From: Rhizobium sp.
GTDB lineage: Bacteria > Pseudomonadota > Alphaproteobacteria > Rhizobiales > Rhizobiaceae
Length of the DNA: 10,904 bases
NCBI GenBank assembly: GCA_003527225.1
Contig: DPXQ01000114.1
Span: 146,162 to 157,065 of the forward strand
Reading direction: 5' to 3'
The notes beneath the pieces are model-generated. The model saw only the letters and a list, made by a program, of their open reading frames with translations, did no database searches and was not told the origin of the DNA. The first letter of the stretch is position 1; every line of letters begins with the position of its first letter. This document shows positions 5,003-10,904 of the stretch, piece by piece. A program made the translations under genes and the position numbers.

Positions 5003-5481
5003 GCGATCCCGGTGATCTCCAGCTCCTGCTCGCCCATGGCGACCACGTCGCCGACGGCCTTGCCGGTCAGGAGCCGGGCCACCGGAGAGACGTAGGAGAT
5101 GGAGCCCGCCTTGGGGTCGGCCTCGTCCTCGCCGACGATGCGGTAGGTCTGCACCCTTCCGTCGTCGCGCGAAAAGGTGACGGTGCTGCCGAAAGCGACG
5201 CGCTCGGTGGTTTCTGGCGCGGGCACGAGCTGGGCGGTGTGGACCCGCTCGGCAAAATAGCGCAGGTCGCGCAAGGGGCCGGCCTGCTGCCGCCGGCGTT
5301 CGTTCACGTCCTCGATCTTGGCCGCCGCCTCATAGGCCGCGCGGGCGTCCGACAATTGCTGCTCAAGGGCCTTCAGCCCTTCCTCGGTCACGAGGTTAGG
5401 ATGCGGCGAGACCGGGCGGTCGGGCAGAAGGGTTTCCGAAGCCGCTTCGGCACTCTCTTCCTTGACGAAGGCAACGCTCAA
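4999..5481 (-). CDS. GreA/GreB-family transcription elongation factor
   Basis: 160-residue protein that would bind the RNA polymerase secondary channel and stimulate cleavage of backtracked RNA. It reads MSVAFVKEESAEAASETLLP, then the start-of-domain pattern PHPNLVTEEGLKALEQQL. A coiled coil follows (about 36-85) whose tip has D58 and E61 in IEDVNERRR. This D-x-x-E spacing matches the catalytic D41/E44 pair of E. coli GreA. The FKBP-like domain ends SYVSPVARLLTGKAVGDVV and ELEITGIA. A tail of about 28 residues precedes the usual GreA start, as in other rhizobial paralogues. The start is TTG 5481, fixed by AGGAGG 9 nt upstream; longer readings upstream are not protein-like. Whether it is the housekeeping factor or a paralogue cannot be decided here. 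Confidence 0.9.
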   Translation of the reverse strand: MSVAFVKEESAEAASETLLPDRPVSPHPNLVTEEGLKALEQQLSDARAAYEAAAKIEDVNERRRQQAGPLRDLRYFAERVHTAQLVPAPETTERVAFGSTVTFSRDDGRVQTYRIVGEDEADPKAGSISYVSPVARLLTGKAVGDVVAMGEQELEITGIA

Positions 5482-5490
5482 TCTGGAACT

Positions 5491-5496
5491 CCTCCT
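5491..5496 (-). promoter_or_regulatory. ribosome-binding site fixing a TTG start
   Basis: A perfect AGGAGG on the minus strand lies 9 nt before TTG 5481 and sets the Gre start at a rare initiation codon. No in-frame ATG lies nearby. Confidence 0.8.
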
Positions 5497-5685
5497 CACA
5501 GGGGCAGCGCCCGGGGGCCTCGGGCGAAAACGCCTGCCAACCGGGCCGAAAGAATGGACAATAGACGAACCGCCCGCATTGATCCATGGCCGGGCAGGGG
5601 GTAGCGCGGGGAACAGGACACGAACAGGGCCGTGCCTGGGCGAAGTCGCGTCAAGGCACGAAATCGGCCACCGGAGCCGCAAAAA

Positions 5686-5699
5686 CTAACCCAGGTTAG
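5686..5699. promoter_or_regulatory. 14-bp dyad, possible operator
   Basis: CTAACC and GGTTAG are perfect reverse complements around a CA centre. The position between divergent genes suits a dimeric repressor or activator; the binding protein is unknown. Confidence 0.35.
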
Positions 5700-5731
5700 C
5701 ATCGGAACCCTCGACCTGGTGCAGTATTGGC

Positions 5732-5759
5732 CATGGCGAACGAATTTCCGGTCGCCATG
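5732..5759. promoter_or_regulatory. 8-bp inverted repeat with 12-base spacer
   Basis: CATGGCGA (5732-5739) and TCGCCATG (5752-5759) are perfect arms, about 105 bases before the start of the 63-residue gene. It may be an operator or a weak hairpin in the leader. Confidence 0.35.
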
Positions 5760-5864
5760 TATTTTGTCCCGGGTCCGGAGAGCCGATGGCAGGGATGTGT
5801 TTCGACTCATCTCCAAATGCCGCGCGCCTCATCCGGAGGGACAGATCAACGGAGGAATATTGCC

Positions 5865-6056
5865 ATGAGCATGAACACTGGAACCTCGGCCGCCGAAAAG
5901 ATGAAGACCGTCAAGGCGGCATGGGACAAGGCACCCGCCGGCCCGAAGAAGGACGAGGCGCTGAGGCACTATCAGGCCGCCGAGAAGGCTTTGGCAGCCA
6001 AGAAAGACGCCGATTGCATCAGGGAACTGGATGCGACGACCCGCACCCTTATGTGA
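5865..6056 (+). CDS. small conserved-looking protein of unknown function (63 aa)
   Basis: ATG 5865 is preceded by a strong GGAGGA (5851-5856, 8 nt). The product reads MSMNTGTSAAEKMKTVKAAW, then GPKKDEALRHYQAAEKALAAKKD and CIRELDATTRTLM. It is rich in alanine and lysine, almost certainly helical, has one cysteine, and shows no signal peptide or membrane segment. The heptad-like alanines suggest a short helical hairpin or an oligomer. I do not recognise a named family. It is the only intact plus-strand gene in the window and converges with the Crp/Fnr-type gene. The leader of almost 380 bases with two dyads suggests regulated expression. Confidence 0.8.
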   Translation: MSMNTGTSAAEKMKTVKAAWDKAPAGPKKDEALRHYQAAEKALAAKKDADCIRELDATTRTLM

Positions 6057-6085
6057 GAGGCAATGCGATGCCGTCCCGGTGTCCG

Positions 6086-6098
6086 GCAGGTCGCCTGC
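6086..6098. terminator. short hairpin between convergent genes
   Basis: GCAGG-TCG-CCTGC is a 5-bp stem with 3-base loop in the 58-base gap between two convergent genes. It is GC-rich without a U-run on either side, so termination in both directions is possible but weakly supported. Confidence 0.3.
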
Positions 6099-6114
6099 GC
6101 GCCGGGGCGGCAAA

Positions 6115-6846
6115 TCACGAGAGAAGCGGACCTTCCTGATCCAGATAGCTGTTGTCGAAACCGGCCAGCGTCACCAGCCCGCCGAAATCATGATACGTGA
6201 CGTGCCCCTTCTGAAAGGTCAGCAAACCGTCTTCGCGCAAGTGACGAAGAATGCGGTTCACATGCACGGCGGTCAGCCCCAGAGCATCCGCCAGCAGGTA
6301 TTGCGATAGGGGACAGTCATATCCCGTTCGATCGGCCAGCCCCACCAATCTCAACCGCGTGCCCAGTTCGAGCAGGAAATGCGCCACGCGTTCCATGGCG
6401 TTTCGCCGTCCAAGGCCGACCAGATGCTCCACCAGCATTGCCTCGTCACGCGAGGCCGCCCAGAGAACCGCCGTTGCGAAGCGCGGGGTTTGCGAAAAGG
6501 CGTCCAGCATGTCGCGGGCCGAAATCTCGCAAGCTTCGACGCAAGTAAGCGGCTCGATGCTTTGATCGGACGTGCGGAACAGCACCGACCGCAGCCCCAC
6601 GAAATCGCCCGGGATCTGGAAATCGACGATCTGGCGGGTGCCATCGGGCAGGAGCTTGTAGGAACAGACCCAGCCATCCACCAGAATGTATGCCGCCTGA
6701 TCGGCCTGCCCTTCGTAGATCATGTCGTGCCCGGCGGCAAAGCTACGACGACGGTCGTAGAGATCGGAAAGAATTGTCAATTCAGCGTCTGACAGCGCAA
6801 TGAAGGAAGCCAGTTTGCGCGCCAGCGGACTGTCCTCGATTGTCAT
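6115..6846 (-). CDS. Crp/Fnr-family transcriptional regulator
   Basis: 243-residue protein. A cyclic-nucleotide-binding-like beta barrel occupies about 12-125 (FAAGHDMIYEGQADQAAYIL, then GWVCSYKLLPDGTRQIVDFQ). A dimerisation helix lies at about 125-165. A winged helix at 165-230 contains the helix-turn-helix SQYLLADALGLTAVHVNRIL with recognition helix near 191-203. There is no N-terminal cysteine cluster, so it is not an oxygen-sensing Fnr. The residues that bind cAMP in Crp are not clearly conserved, so its signal is unknown. ATG 6846 has GAGG 8 nt upstream and gives the normal family length. The frame stays open another 76 codons upstream, but that part is not family-like. A 211-base gap separates it from the upstream operon, so it probably has its own promoter. 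Confidence 0.9.
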   Translation of the reverse strand: MTIEDSPLARKLASFIALSDAELTILSDLYDRRRSFAAGHDMIYEGQADQAAYILVDGWVCSYKLLPDGTRQIVDFQIPGDFVGLRSVLFRTSDQSIEPLTCVEACEISARDMLDAFSQTPRFATAVLWAASRDEAMLVEHLVGLGRRNAMERVAHFLLELGTRLRLVGLADRTGYDCPLSQYLLADALGLTAVHVNRILRHLREDGLLTFQKGHVTYHDFGGLVTLAGFDNSYLDQEGPLLS

Positions 6847-7057
6847 CGACAAGGCCTCTTTTGCAGCGCCGGGGCGATGGATCCCAGCTTGGTCGAAACC
6901 GGGCAGGGCAATACGGGTTGCCAGATCAGTCCGCGATTTCCTGAGCTGTTCAACCGCCATCGCCTTCACGCGAGGGTTCGAGTGAAGGCGAAGAACATCG
7001 GCGAGCCTGACGTTTCTTCGGGCACAGGACAGGTTGTCGCGGTGCTGGCGATTCCGG
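6847..7057 (-). other. leader of the Crp/Fnr-type gene
   Basis: These 211 bases lie between the end of the three-gene operon and ATG 6846. The minus frame is open through it, in phase with the regulator. An in-frame ATG near 6960 has GAAGG only 2 nt upstream, too close to be a good site. I see no recognisable domain or clear promoter. Confidence 0.35.
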
Positions 7058-7321
7058 TCACGTCGCCTCCACATCTCTCACGCGGGCAGCCTCCAGCTCC
7101 TTGGGATCGACGCTGATGTATTGCTCGGTCTTTTCCAGCACGCCGACGGCCGGAATGTGAAGCATCGTGCCGGATCGCCGATAGGCCGTGATCGCCACGC
7201 CCGGAATGATGTCCTCGTCGGTGATGACGCGATACGTGCCCGGAGCCAGCGGCACCAGCAGCGGCGAAAGCGCGAACGCGTGGCGAAAGCCAGCCGTCTT
7301 GCCGGAGGTTCTGTCGGGCAT
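7058..7321 (-). CDS. small protein of unknown function (87 aa), last gene of a three-gene operon
   Basis: The product reads MPDRTSGKTAGFRHAFALSP, then PLAPGTYRVITDEDIIPGVAI, TAYRRSGTMLHIPAVG and ISVDPKELEAARVRD. The pattern 'G-x-YRV-x-TDE-x-I-x-G...AYRR...T-x-LH-P' recurs, as I recall, in short uncharacterised proteins of Rhizobiales; no function is known to me. There is no membrane segment. ATG 7321 begins 4 bases after the stop of the 43-residue gene, with GAGGGG 11 nt upstream, so translation is probably coupled. The start is supported by this spacing and by protein-like sequence from residue 20 on. Confidence 0.75.
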   Translation of the reverse strand: MPDRTSGKTAGFRHAFALSPLLVPLAPGTYRVITDEDIIPGVAITAYRRSGTMLHIPAVGVLEKTEQYISVDPKELEAARVRDVEAT

Positions 7322-7325
7322 ATCT

Positions 7326-7457
7326 TTACGAGCCCCTCGATGGGGTGGCGCTCGGCACGGCGAGGTTGTCGAGCGCGGGTTTTGACGAAGCCTTGGCCGA
7401 CTTGCCGGCCTTTGGCTTTCTGGCTTCCTTGTTCCCTTTGTTCTTTTGCTTGGACAT
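7326..7457 (-). CDS. very small basic protein (43 aa), middle gene of the operon
   Basis: The reading starts at ATG 7457 with GGAGAG 6 nt upstream and ends with TAA at 7326-7328. It reads MSKQKNKGNKEARKPKAGKS, then AKASSKPALDNLAVPSATPS and RGS. It is strongly basic, lysine-rich and disordered in its first half. The ATG overlaps the stop of the preceding gene by one base (TGATG), a hallmark of coupled translation, which supports a real gene despite its size. The composition suggests nucleic-acid or ribosome contact, but that is inference. Short lysine-rich proteins with a similar MSKxxNxxxREAKKPK start occur, as I recall, in other Rhizobiales. Confidence 0.7.
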   Translation of the reverse strand: MSKQKNKGNKEARKPKAGKSAKASSKPALDNLAVPSATPSRGS

Positions 7458-7942
7458 CAGGGCTCTCCTGCCGATTGCGGCAGGTTTACGGTGCGCAGGG
7501 CGCGTGACGCCACCGTCCCGGTCAGCCCTTCCATGTCCCAGGTGCCATATTGCGCCGGAGTGCCGGAAAAGACGTGGTAGATGGTCCAGGTGCCGTCCCG
7601 CTCAATCCGGCGGCCGAACAGATAGGGTTCCCAGTCGTCCGGGAGGCCCGGACGGCCGCCCTCGTTTTCCCATTCGGCGATGTCGGCCTGCTCGCTTGGG
7701 TTTGTGTCGTTACGGACGCCGGCCGCAGGCAGGGCCTCGATCCGCGCCGCCAGACCTTGCGCGAGCTCGGCCTCGCCGGTCACGCCCGTCTGGAACGCAT
7801 CGACCAGATAGCGGCCGAAGCTCATTCGCCGCTCACGATCCGGGCTGGTGTCGATATCGACAATGCCGGCGTCGTCGAGAATGCTTCCGAGCATTCGCAG
7901 GTTCATCGATGTCAGAAATTGCTGATGCACGTCGGAAAACAT
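7457..7942 (-). CDS. protein of unknown function (161 aa), first gene of the operon
   Basis: The product reads MFSDVHQQFLTSMNLRMLGS, then ILDDAGIVDIDTSPDRERRM, and later DDWEPYLFGRRIERDGTW and IYHVFSGTPAQYGTWDMEGL. An acidic helical N-terminal half (to about 72) is followed by a proline/asparagine linker and a likely beta-rich C-terminal segment with many aromatic residues. There are no membrane segments and no recognisable catalytic motif. ATG 7942 has a perfect AGGAGG 5 nt upstream; the extra 15 codons before it are ignored. Its stop overlaps the next start, so the three genes form one transcription unit. Confidence 0.8.
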   Translation of the reverse strand: MFSDVHQQFLTSMNLRMLGSILDDAGIVDIDTSPDRERRMSFGRYLVDAFQTGVTGEAELAQGLAARIEALPAAGVRNDTNPSEQADIAEWENEGGRPGLPDDWEPYLFGRRIERDGTWTIYHVFSGTPAQYGTWDMEGLTGTVASRALRTVNLPQSAGEP

Positions 7943-8097
7943 GATGTCCTCCTTTCGATGGGGCGACTTCGCAGGCACGTGACGCAAGCCTGCTCAAAAG
8001 CGCTGTCCAAGCCTCTAAAGATGGGGATCCACGGCCCCCGTTACAAGTGCGAGTGGCGTCGCCCGCCATGTTCCCCGCGCTCCGGCCGTCCCCGGGC
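7943..8097. other. promoter-bearing gap before the three-gene operon
   Basis: These 155 bases follow the diguanylate cyclase stop (8098) and precede ATG 7942 on the same strand. GGGGAAC occurs on the minus strand near 8075, but no general-stress -10 element follows at the expected distance. No U-run terminator is visible for the diguanylate cyclase gene. Confidence 0.4.
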
Positions 8098-9309
8098 TCA
8101 CGCCGCGTCCGACGTCGCCGGCCCGCCCATCATGGGCGCCAGCCGCCAGCCGTTTCGGCCCTCGGCCTTGACCTCGTAGAGCGCTTCGTCCGCGGCATCG
8201 AGCAGACGCGCCAGCGCTTCGTCCGTGGCGATCGAGCCGCAGGCGCCGCCGATGCTGACCGTGACATGGCAGTCTCGCCCGCCGGTGTGGCCGCCGATAT
8301 GCTCGTGCGGGATCGCAAGCGCCAGCACCGCGCGGCACATGCGCTCGGCGAACATGCCCGCATGGCTCGCCTCGCCAGGCGGCAGCACGGCCAGGAATTC
8401 CTCGCCGCCGAGACGGGCGAGGTGGACGGTGCCGGGCAGTTCCCGGCGCATGGCATCGGCGACCTCCCGGAGGCACTCGTCGCCGGCGCCATGGCCGTAG
8501 CCGTCGTTGAAGGCCTTGAAATGGTCGATGTCGACGATCAGTGCGGCGCTGTTTTCCAGTTCCGCCGGCTTGAGCAGCCGCCTCAGCCGGGCGATCTCGG
8601 CTTCCGTGCCCCGCCGGTTGGGCAATTGCGTCAGGGGATCGGTCGATGACAGGCGTGCGAGTTCGCCGTTCTGGTGCGCCAGTTCGCGCTTCAGCGCCTC
8701 GTTCTCGTGCAGTTGCAGGAAGGCGCGCTGGCGTTCGACCTCCAGCTGGTGGCTGGCGACCAGGGTGAGAATCAGGGTGGGAACATAGACCGCCAGATGG
8801 TGGAAGACGTAGAGCGGGGTCACCCCCTCGATCAGCCAGATGAAGACGTAGTTGATCGCCGCCGTGCCGAGGCTTGCGCCGACAGCCAGGTCGAAGGTCG
8901 GCCGGGCCGCGATCGTCACCACCATCTGGAAGATCGCGGCGGCATAGTAATAATGCAGCACCGCAGGGCTGTGACTGGAGGCGAGCACGACGCACCAGAC
9001 GAGATTGCCGGCCATGGCGACGGCAAGCGTGGCGATTTCCTTGTGGCGGATCGGCCGGCGGCCGGACTGGTACCAGCCGAGCGCCAGCGCCAGCGGCAGG
9101 ATGATGCCGAAGCGAAGCATGAGCGAAAGCTGGACGATGTCGCCGAGCATCAGGATGTCGATCAGCGCGTAGAAGAGATAGAAGCCGCCGACCGCGACCG
9201 TCATGCGTGACAGGGCATGGCTGCGCGCCGCCGCCCGGTCGCGCTCATAGGCGGCCGTCTGTTCGGCCGTCAGGCGAGGGAGCGCGGCAAGGCCAAGCCA
9301 GTGTTCCAT
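8098..9309 (-). CDS. membrane-bound diguanylate cyclase (GGDEF domain)
   Basis: 403-residue protein that should make cyclic di-GMP from two GTP at the inner membrane. Six predicted membrane helices lie at about 36-55, 62-79, 92-110, 118-134, 141-160 and 167-186. A coiled-coil linker (187-218) leads into the GGDEF domain at about 220-390. It starts STDPLTQLPNRRG, has DIDHFKAFND for magnesium and GTP, and the active signature RLGGEEF at 299-305, an accepted functional variant. The usual inhibitory I-site RxxD upstream is replaced by PGTV, so product inhibition through this site is not expected. No EAL domain and no periplasmic sensor domain are present; the helix bundle itself may sense something. 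ATG 9309 has GGAAGAAG just upstream; longer readings lack a ribosome-binding site. It reads in the same direction as the PBP gene 177 bases upstream. Confidence 0.93.
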   Translation of the reverse strand: MEHWLGLAALPRLTAEQTAAYERDRAAARSHALSRMTVAVGGFYLFYALIDILMLGDIVQLSLMLRFGIILPLALALGWYQSGRRPIRHKEIATLAVAMAGNLVWCVVLASSHSPAVLHYYYAAAIFQMVVTIAARPTFDLAVGASLGTAAINYVFIWLIEGVTPLYVFHHLAVYVPTLILTLVASHQLEVERQRAFLQLHENEALKRELAHQNGELARLSSTDPLTQLPNRRGTEAEIARLRRLLKPAELENSAALIVDIDHFKAFNDGYGHGAGDECLREVADAMRRELPGTVHLARLGGEEFLAVLPPGEASHAGMFAERMCRAVLALAIPHEHIGGHTGGRDCHVTVSIGGACGSIATDEALARLLDAADEALYEVKAEGRNGWRLAPMMGGPATSDAA

Positions 9310-9456
9310 GCTTCTTCCACCGATCATCGAGGAGAGGGACGCGCCGGTCCGCAATGCGTCAACGCCATAGCCCCGGCGCATTAACGCGCCTTTAAGGCAG
9401 GCGGGGACGCGGGCTCTCGACACGACAATCCGGGGACGGGGTTAACTGCCGGTAAG

Positions 9457-9468
9457 CGCCGCGCGGCG
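9457..9468. repeat. 12-bp GC palindrome after the PBP gene
   Basis: CGCCGCGCGGCG is self-complementary and lies 17 bases past the PBP stop. It could form a short hairpin that helps end transcription, but there is no U-run, and such palindromes are common in GC-rich DNA. Confidence 0.3.
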
Positions 9469-9485
9469 AGATGTCGCGTGCGCGT

Positions 9486-10904
9486 TCAGTCGGCTTTTGC
9501 GACCTTCTGCGGCGGCACGGTAAGCGGCGCTGCATCCTCGAGCATCTTGCCGATGTCGCGGATCATCCCCGTCGTCTCCGCCGTCAGCGAGCGTGGGCGC
9601 ATCAGGGGCGGCAGCGCCTCGCCGTCTTGGGCGGGCTGCGTCTCGGCCACCTTTGCCGGGTCGGGCGCGGCGGGCAGGGGGTTTTCGATCCCCGGTATGG
9701 CCCTGAGCTCGATCCCCTGATGGGCGTAGTCCATCAGCTTCTTGAAGGTCATGGCCGGGATCGAGCCGCCCGTCATGTTGTTGGTCGAGGTGTAGTCGTC
9801 ATTGCCGAACCAGACGGCCGCCGTGTAATTGCCGGTGAAGCCGCAGAACCAGGCGTCGCGATAGGCCTGCGTGGTGCCGGTCTTGCCGCCGGTGACGATG
9901 CCGTTGTCGAGTGCGGCCCGCCGCGCCGTGCCGATATAGGGAACCTTCGTCAGCATCTGGGCCATGTAGTCGGCGGCGGTTTCGCTGAGCACGCGCGTGG
10001 CCGGAGGTTCGTCGCGGGCGAAATCGTAGAGCACCTCGCCCTTGTAGTTCATGATCTGCGCAATGCCGTGGCGGCGCGACTGGTAGCCGCCGGTCGGAAA
10101 CACCGCATAGGCTGTCGCCTGGTCGAGCACGGTCACTTCCGACGTGCCGATCGGTATGGTGACGTCCTTGCGGATCGGCGTCTCGACGCCGAATTTCTTC
10201 GCCTCGGCCATGATGTCGTTGATGGCGTTGGGGCCGAGCTTTTCCTTGGCGAGCCGGACCGGGATCGTGTTGATCGATTTGACCAGCGCCGTCTGGATGT
10301 TGATGCGGCCGGCATAGCTGTTGCCGTAGTTGTGCGGGCTCCAGTTGCCCCAGGAGATCGGCGCGTCGGTGATGGGCGACTCCGGCGTCAGCCCTCTCTC
10401 CATGGCGAGCGCATAGGTATAGATCTTGAAGGAGGAGCCCGGCTGGCGCAGCGCGCTGGAGGCGCGGTTGAACTGGCTTTCGCCGTAGTCGCGTCCGCCG
10501 ACCATGGCGCGCACGGCGCCGCCGTTCTCGATCATTACCAGCGCTGCCTGCTTGGCGTGGTATTGTTCACCATATTCCCGCAGGCTCGATTCGACCGCGG
10601 CTTCCGCCGCCTTCTGCAACCCGGTGTCGATCGTCGTGCGCACGACCAGCGAGTGTTCGGGAAAACGCGCGGCGATCCGCCTGACCTCGTCGAAGGCCCA
10701 GTCGAGGAAGTAGTCCGGCGCTTCCGTGTCGTTGCGGTCGACGATGGTGGCGGGATTGCGCCGTGCCCCGATCACCTGGCCTTCCGACATGATGCCGCCC
10801 TGCACCATGTTGGTCAGAACCTCGTTGGCGCGCGCGCGCGCCGCCGGCAGGTTGACGTGGGGCGCGTATTTCGCCGGCGCCTTGAACAGGCCTGCCAGCA
10901 TGGC
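9486..10904 (-). CDS. PBP1A-type bifunctional penicillin-binding protein, C-terminal part
   Basis: The 5' end lies beyond the right edge; about 472 residues are visible. The first visible stretch, AMLAGLFKAPAKYAPHVN, is the end of the glycosyltransferase (GT51) domain. The transpeptidase domain follows with its three catalytic motifs: SSFK in LRQPGSSFKIYTY (serine about 157 residues into the visible part), SIN in LVKSINTIPV, and KTGTT in TGGKTGTTQAYRD. The enzyme would polymerise and cross-link peptidoglycan from the periplasmic face of the inner membrane. The C-terminal tail (after about 410) is proline- and alanine-rich, ending VPPQKVAKAD, and is probably flexible. All active-site residues of the visible part are intact. 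Rhizobiales carry several paralogues, so no specific symbol is given. Confidence 0.95.
   Translation of the reverse strand, partial: AMLAGLFKAPAKYAPHVNLPAARARANEVLTNMVQGGIMSEGQVIGARRNPATIVDRNDTEAPDYFLDWAFDEVRRIAARFPEHSLVVRTTIDTGLQKAAEAAVESSLREYGEQYHAKQAALVMIENGGAVRAMVGGRDYGESQFNRASSALRQPGSSFKIYTYALAMERGLTPESPITDAPISWGNWSPHNYGNSYAGRINIQTALVKSINTIPVRLAKEKLGPNAINDIMAEAKKFGVETPIRKDVTIPIGTSEVTVLDQATAYAVFPTGGYQSRRHGIAQIMNYKGEVLYDFARDEPPATRVLSETAADYMAQMLTKVPYIGTARRAALDNGIVTGGKTGTTQAYRDAWFCGFTGNYTAAVWFGNDDYTSTNNMTGGSIPAMTFKKLMDYAHQGIELRAIPGIENPLPAAPDPAKVAETQPAQDGEALPPLMRPRSLTAETTGMIRDIGKMLEDAAPLTVPPQKVAKAD

Larger units (their letters stand above)
5482..5864. other. divergent intergenic region with two inverted repeats
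   Basis: These 383 bases separate the Gre gene (minus) from the 63-residue gene (plus) and must hold both promoters. I see no gene in it. Two clear dyads are present: CTAACC-CA-GGTTAG at 5686-5699, and CATGGCGA-N12-TCGCCATG at 5732-5759. Both could be operators or short hairpins. GGAAC occurs at 5704-5708 but no matching -10 element of a general-stress (EcfG) promoter follows at the right distance. Confidence 0.5.

Noticed and set aside
5482..5682. N-terminal extension of the Gre factor to 227 residues
   Set aside because: Low-complexity arginine/proline translation upstream, and the perfect AGGAGG is placed for TTG 5481.
5704..5730. EcfG general-stress promoter starting at GGAAC
   Set aside because: No GTT-type -10 element at 16-17 bases; the same holds for the GGAAC before the three-gene operon.
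6847..7074. Longer Crp/Fnr-type protein starting 76 codons upstream
   Set aside because: The extension lacks family similarity, is arginine-rich, and the ATG at 6846 has a usable ribosome-binding site and gives the normal family length.

Overview
The window looks like an alphaproteobacterial chromosome, most likely from the Rhizobiales. The GC content is high, and several families are typical of rhizobia-like genomes: a DUF1214 membrane protein, a Gre-factor paralogue with an N-terminal extension, a Crp/Fnr regulator, a membrane-bound GGDEF protein and a PBP1A-type enzyme. The species cannot be named from the sequence alone. Almost every intact gene is on the minus strand. The exceptions are one 63-residue plus-strand gene and the wreckage of a plus-strand toxin-antitoxin pair.

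Layout. (1) 1-329: start of a DUF1214-family membrane protein that runs off the left edge. (2) 340-2617: an island of visibly lower GC with one large gene, a stand-alone reverse transcriptase of about 602 residues (YMDD active site, long helical C-terminal half, no maturase or endonuclease). It resembles the phage-defence 'unknown group'/Abi/DRT reverse transcriptases. Its 3' flank is rich in hairpins and direct repeats, and opposite-facing G/C tracts bound the island. (3) 2543-4976: a genomic scrapyard. A fitAB/vapBC-type toxin-antitoxin operon has lost the antitoxin start, and its toxin gene is split by about 1.5 kb of foreign DNA. That insert carries an intact M24 (Xaa-Pro dipeptidase-like) peptidase gene and possibly a scrap of an ABC ATPase gene. 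A 49-bp core repeat (47/49 identical) occurs on both sides, each copy joined to a 3'-terminal scrap of a gre-type gene. (4) 4999-5481: the intact Gre-family elongation factor, read from TTG, followed upstream by a 383-bp intergenic stretch with two inverted repeats. (5) 5865-6056: a 63-residue unknown protein, convergent with a Crp/Fnr-type regulator at 6115-6846. (6) 7058-7942: a tight three-gene operon of small unknown proteins (161, 43 and 87 residues) with touching or overlapping stops and starts. (7) 8098-9309: a six-helix membrane diguanylate cyclase without the inhibitory I-site. (8) 9486-10904: the C-terminal two thirds of a bifunctional penicillin-binding protein, running off the right edge.

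How it fits together. The right half (from about 4999) looks like stable core chromosome: transcription elongation, regulation, c-di-GMP signalling and wall synthesis. The left part (about 340-4976) looks like an accessory hot spot between DUF1214 and gre, where a solitary reverse transcriptase, a toxin-antitoxin pair and a peptidase cassette arrived and partly decayed. The reverse transcriptase with its flanking structured DNA is the best candidate for a little-described system. A defence role is inferred from family resemblance and context, not shown by the sequence.
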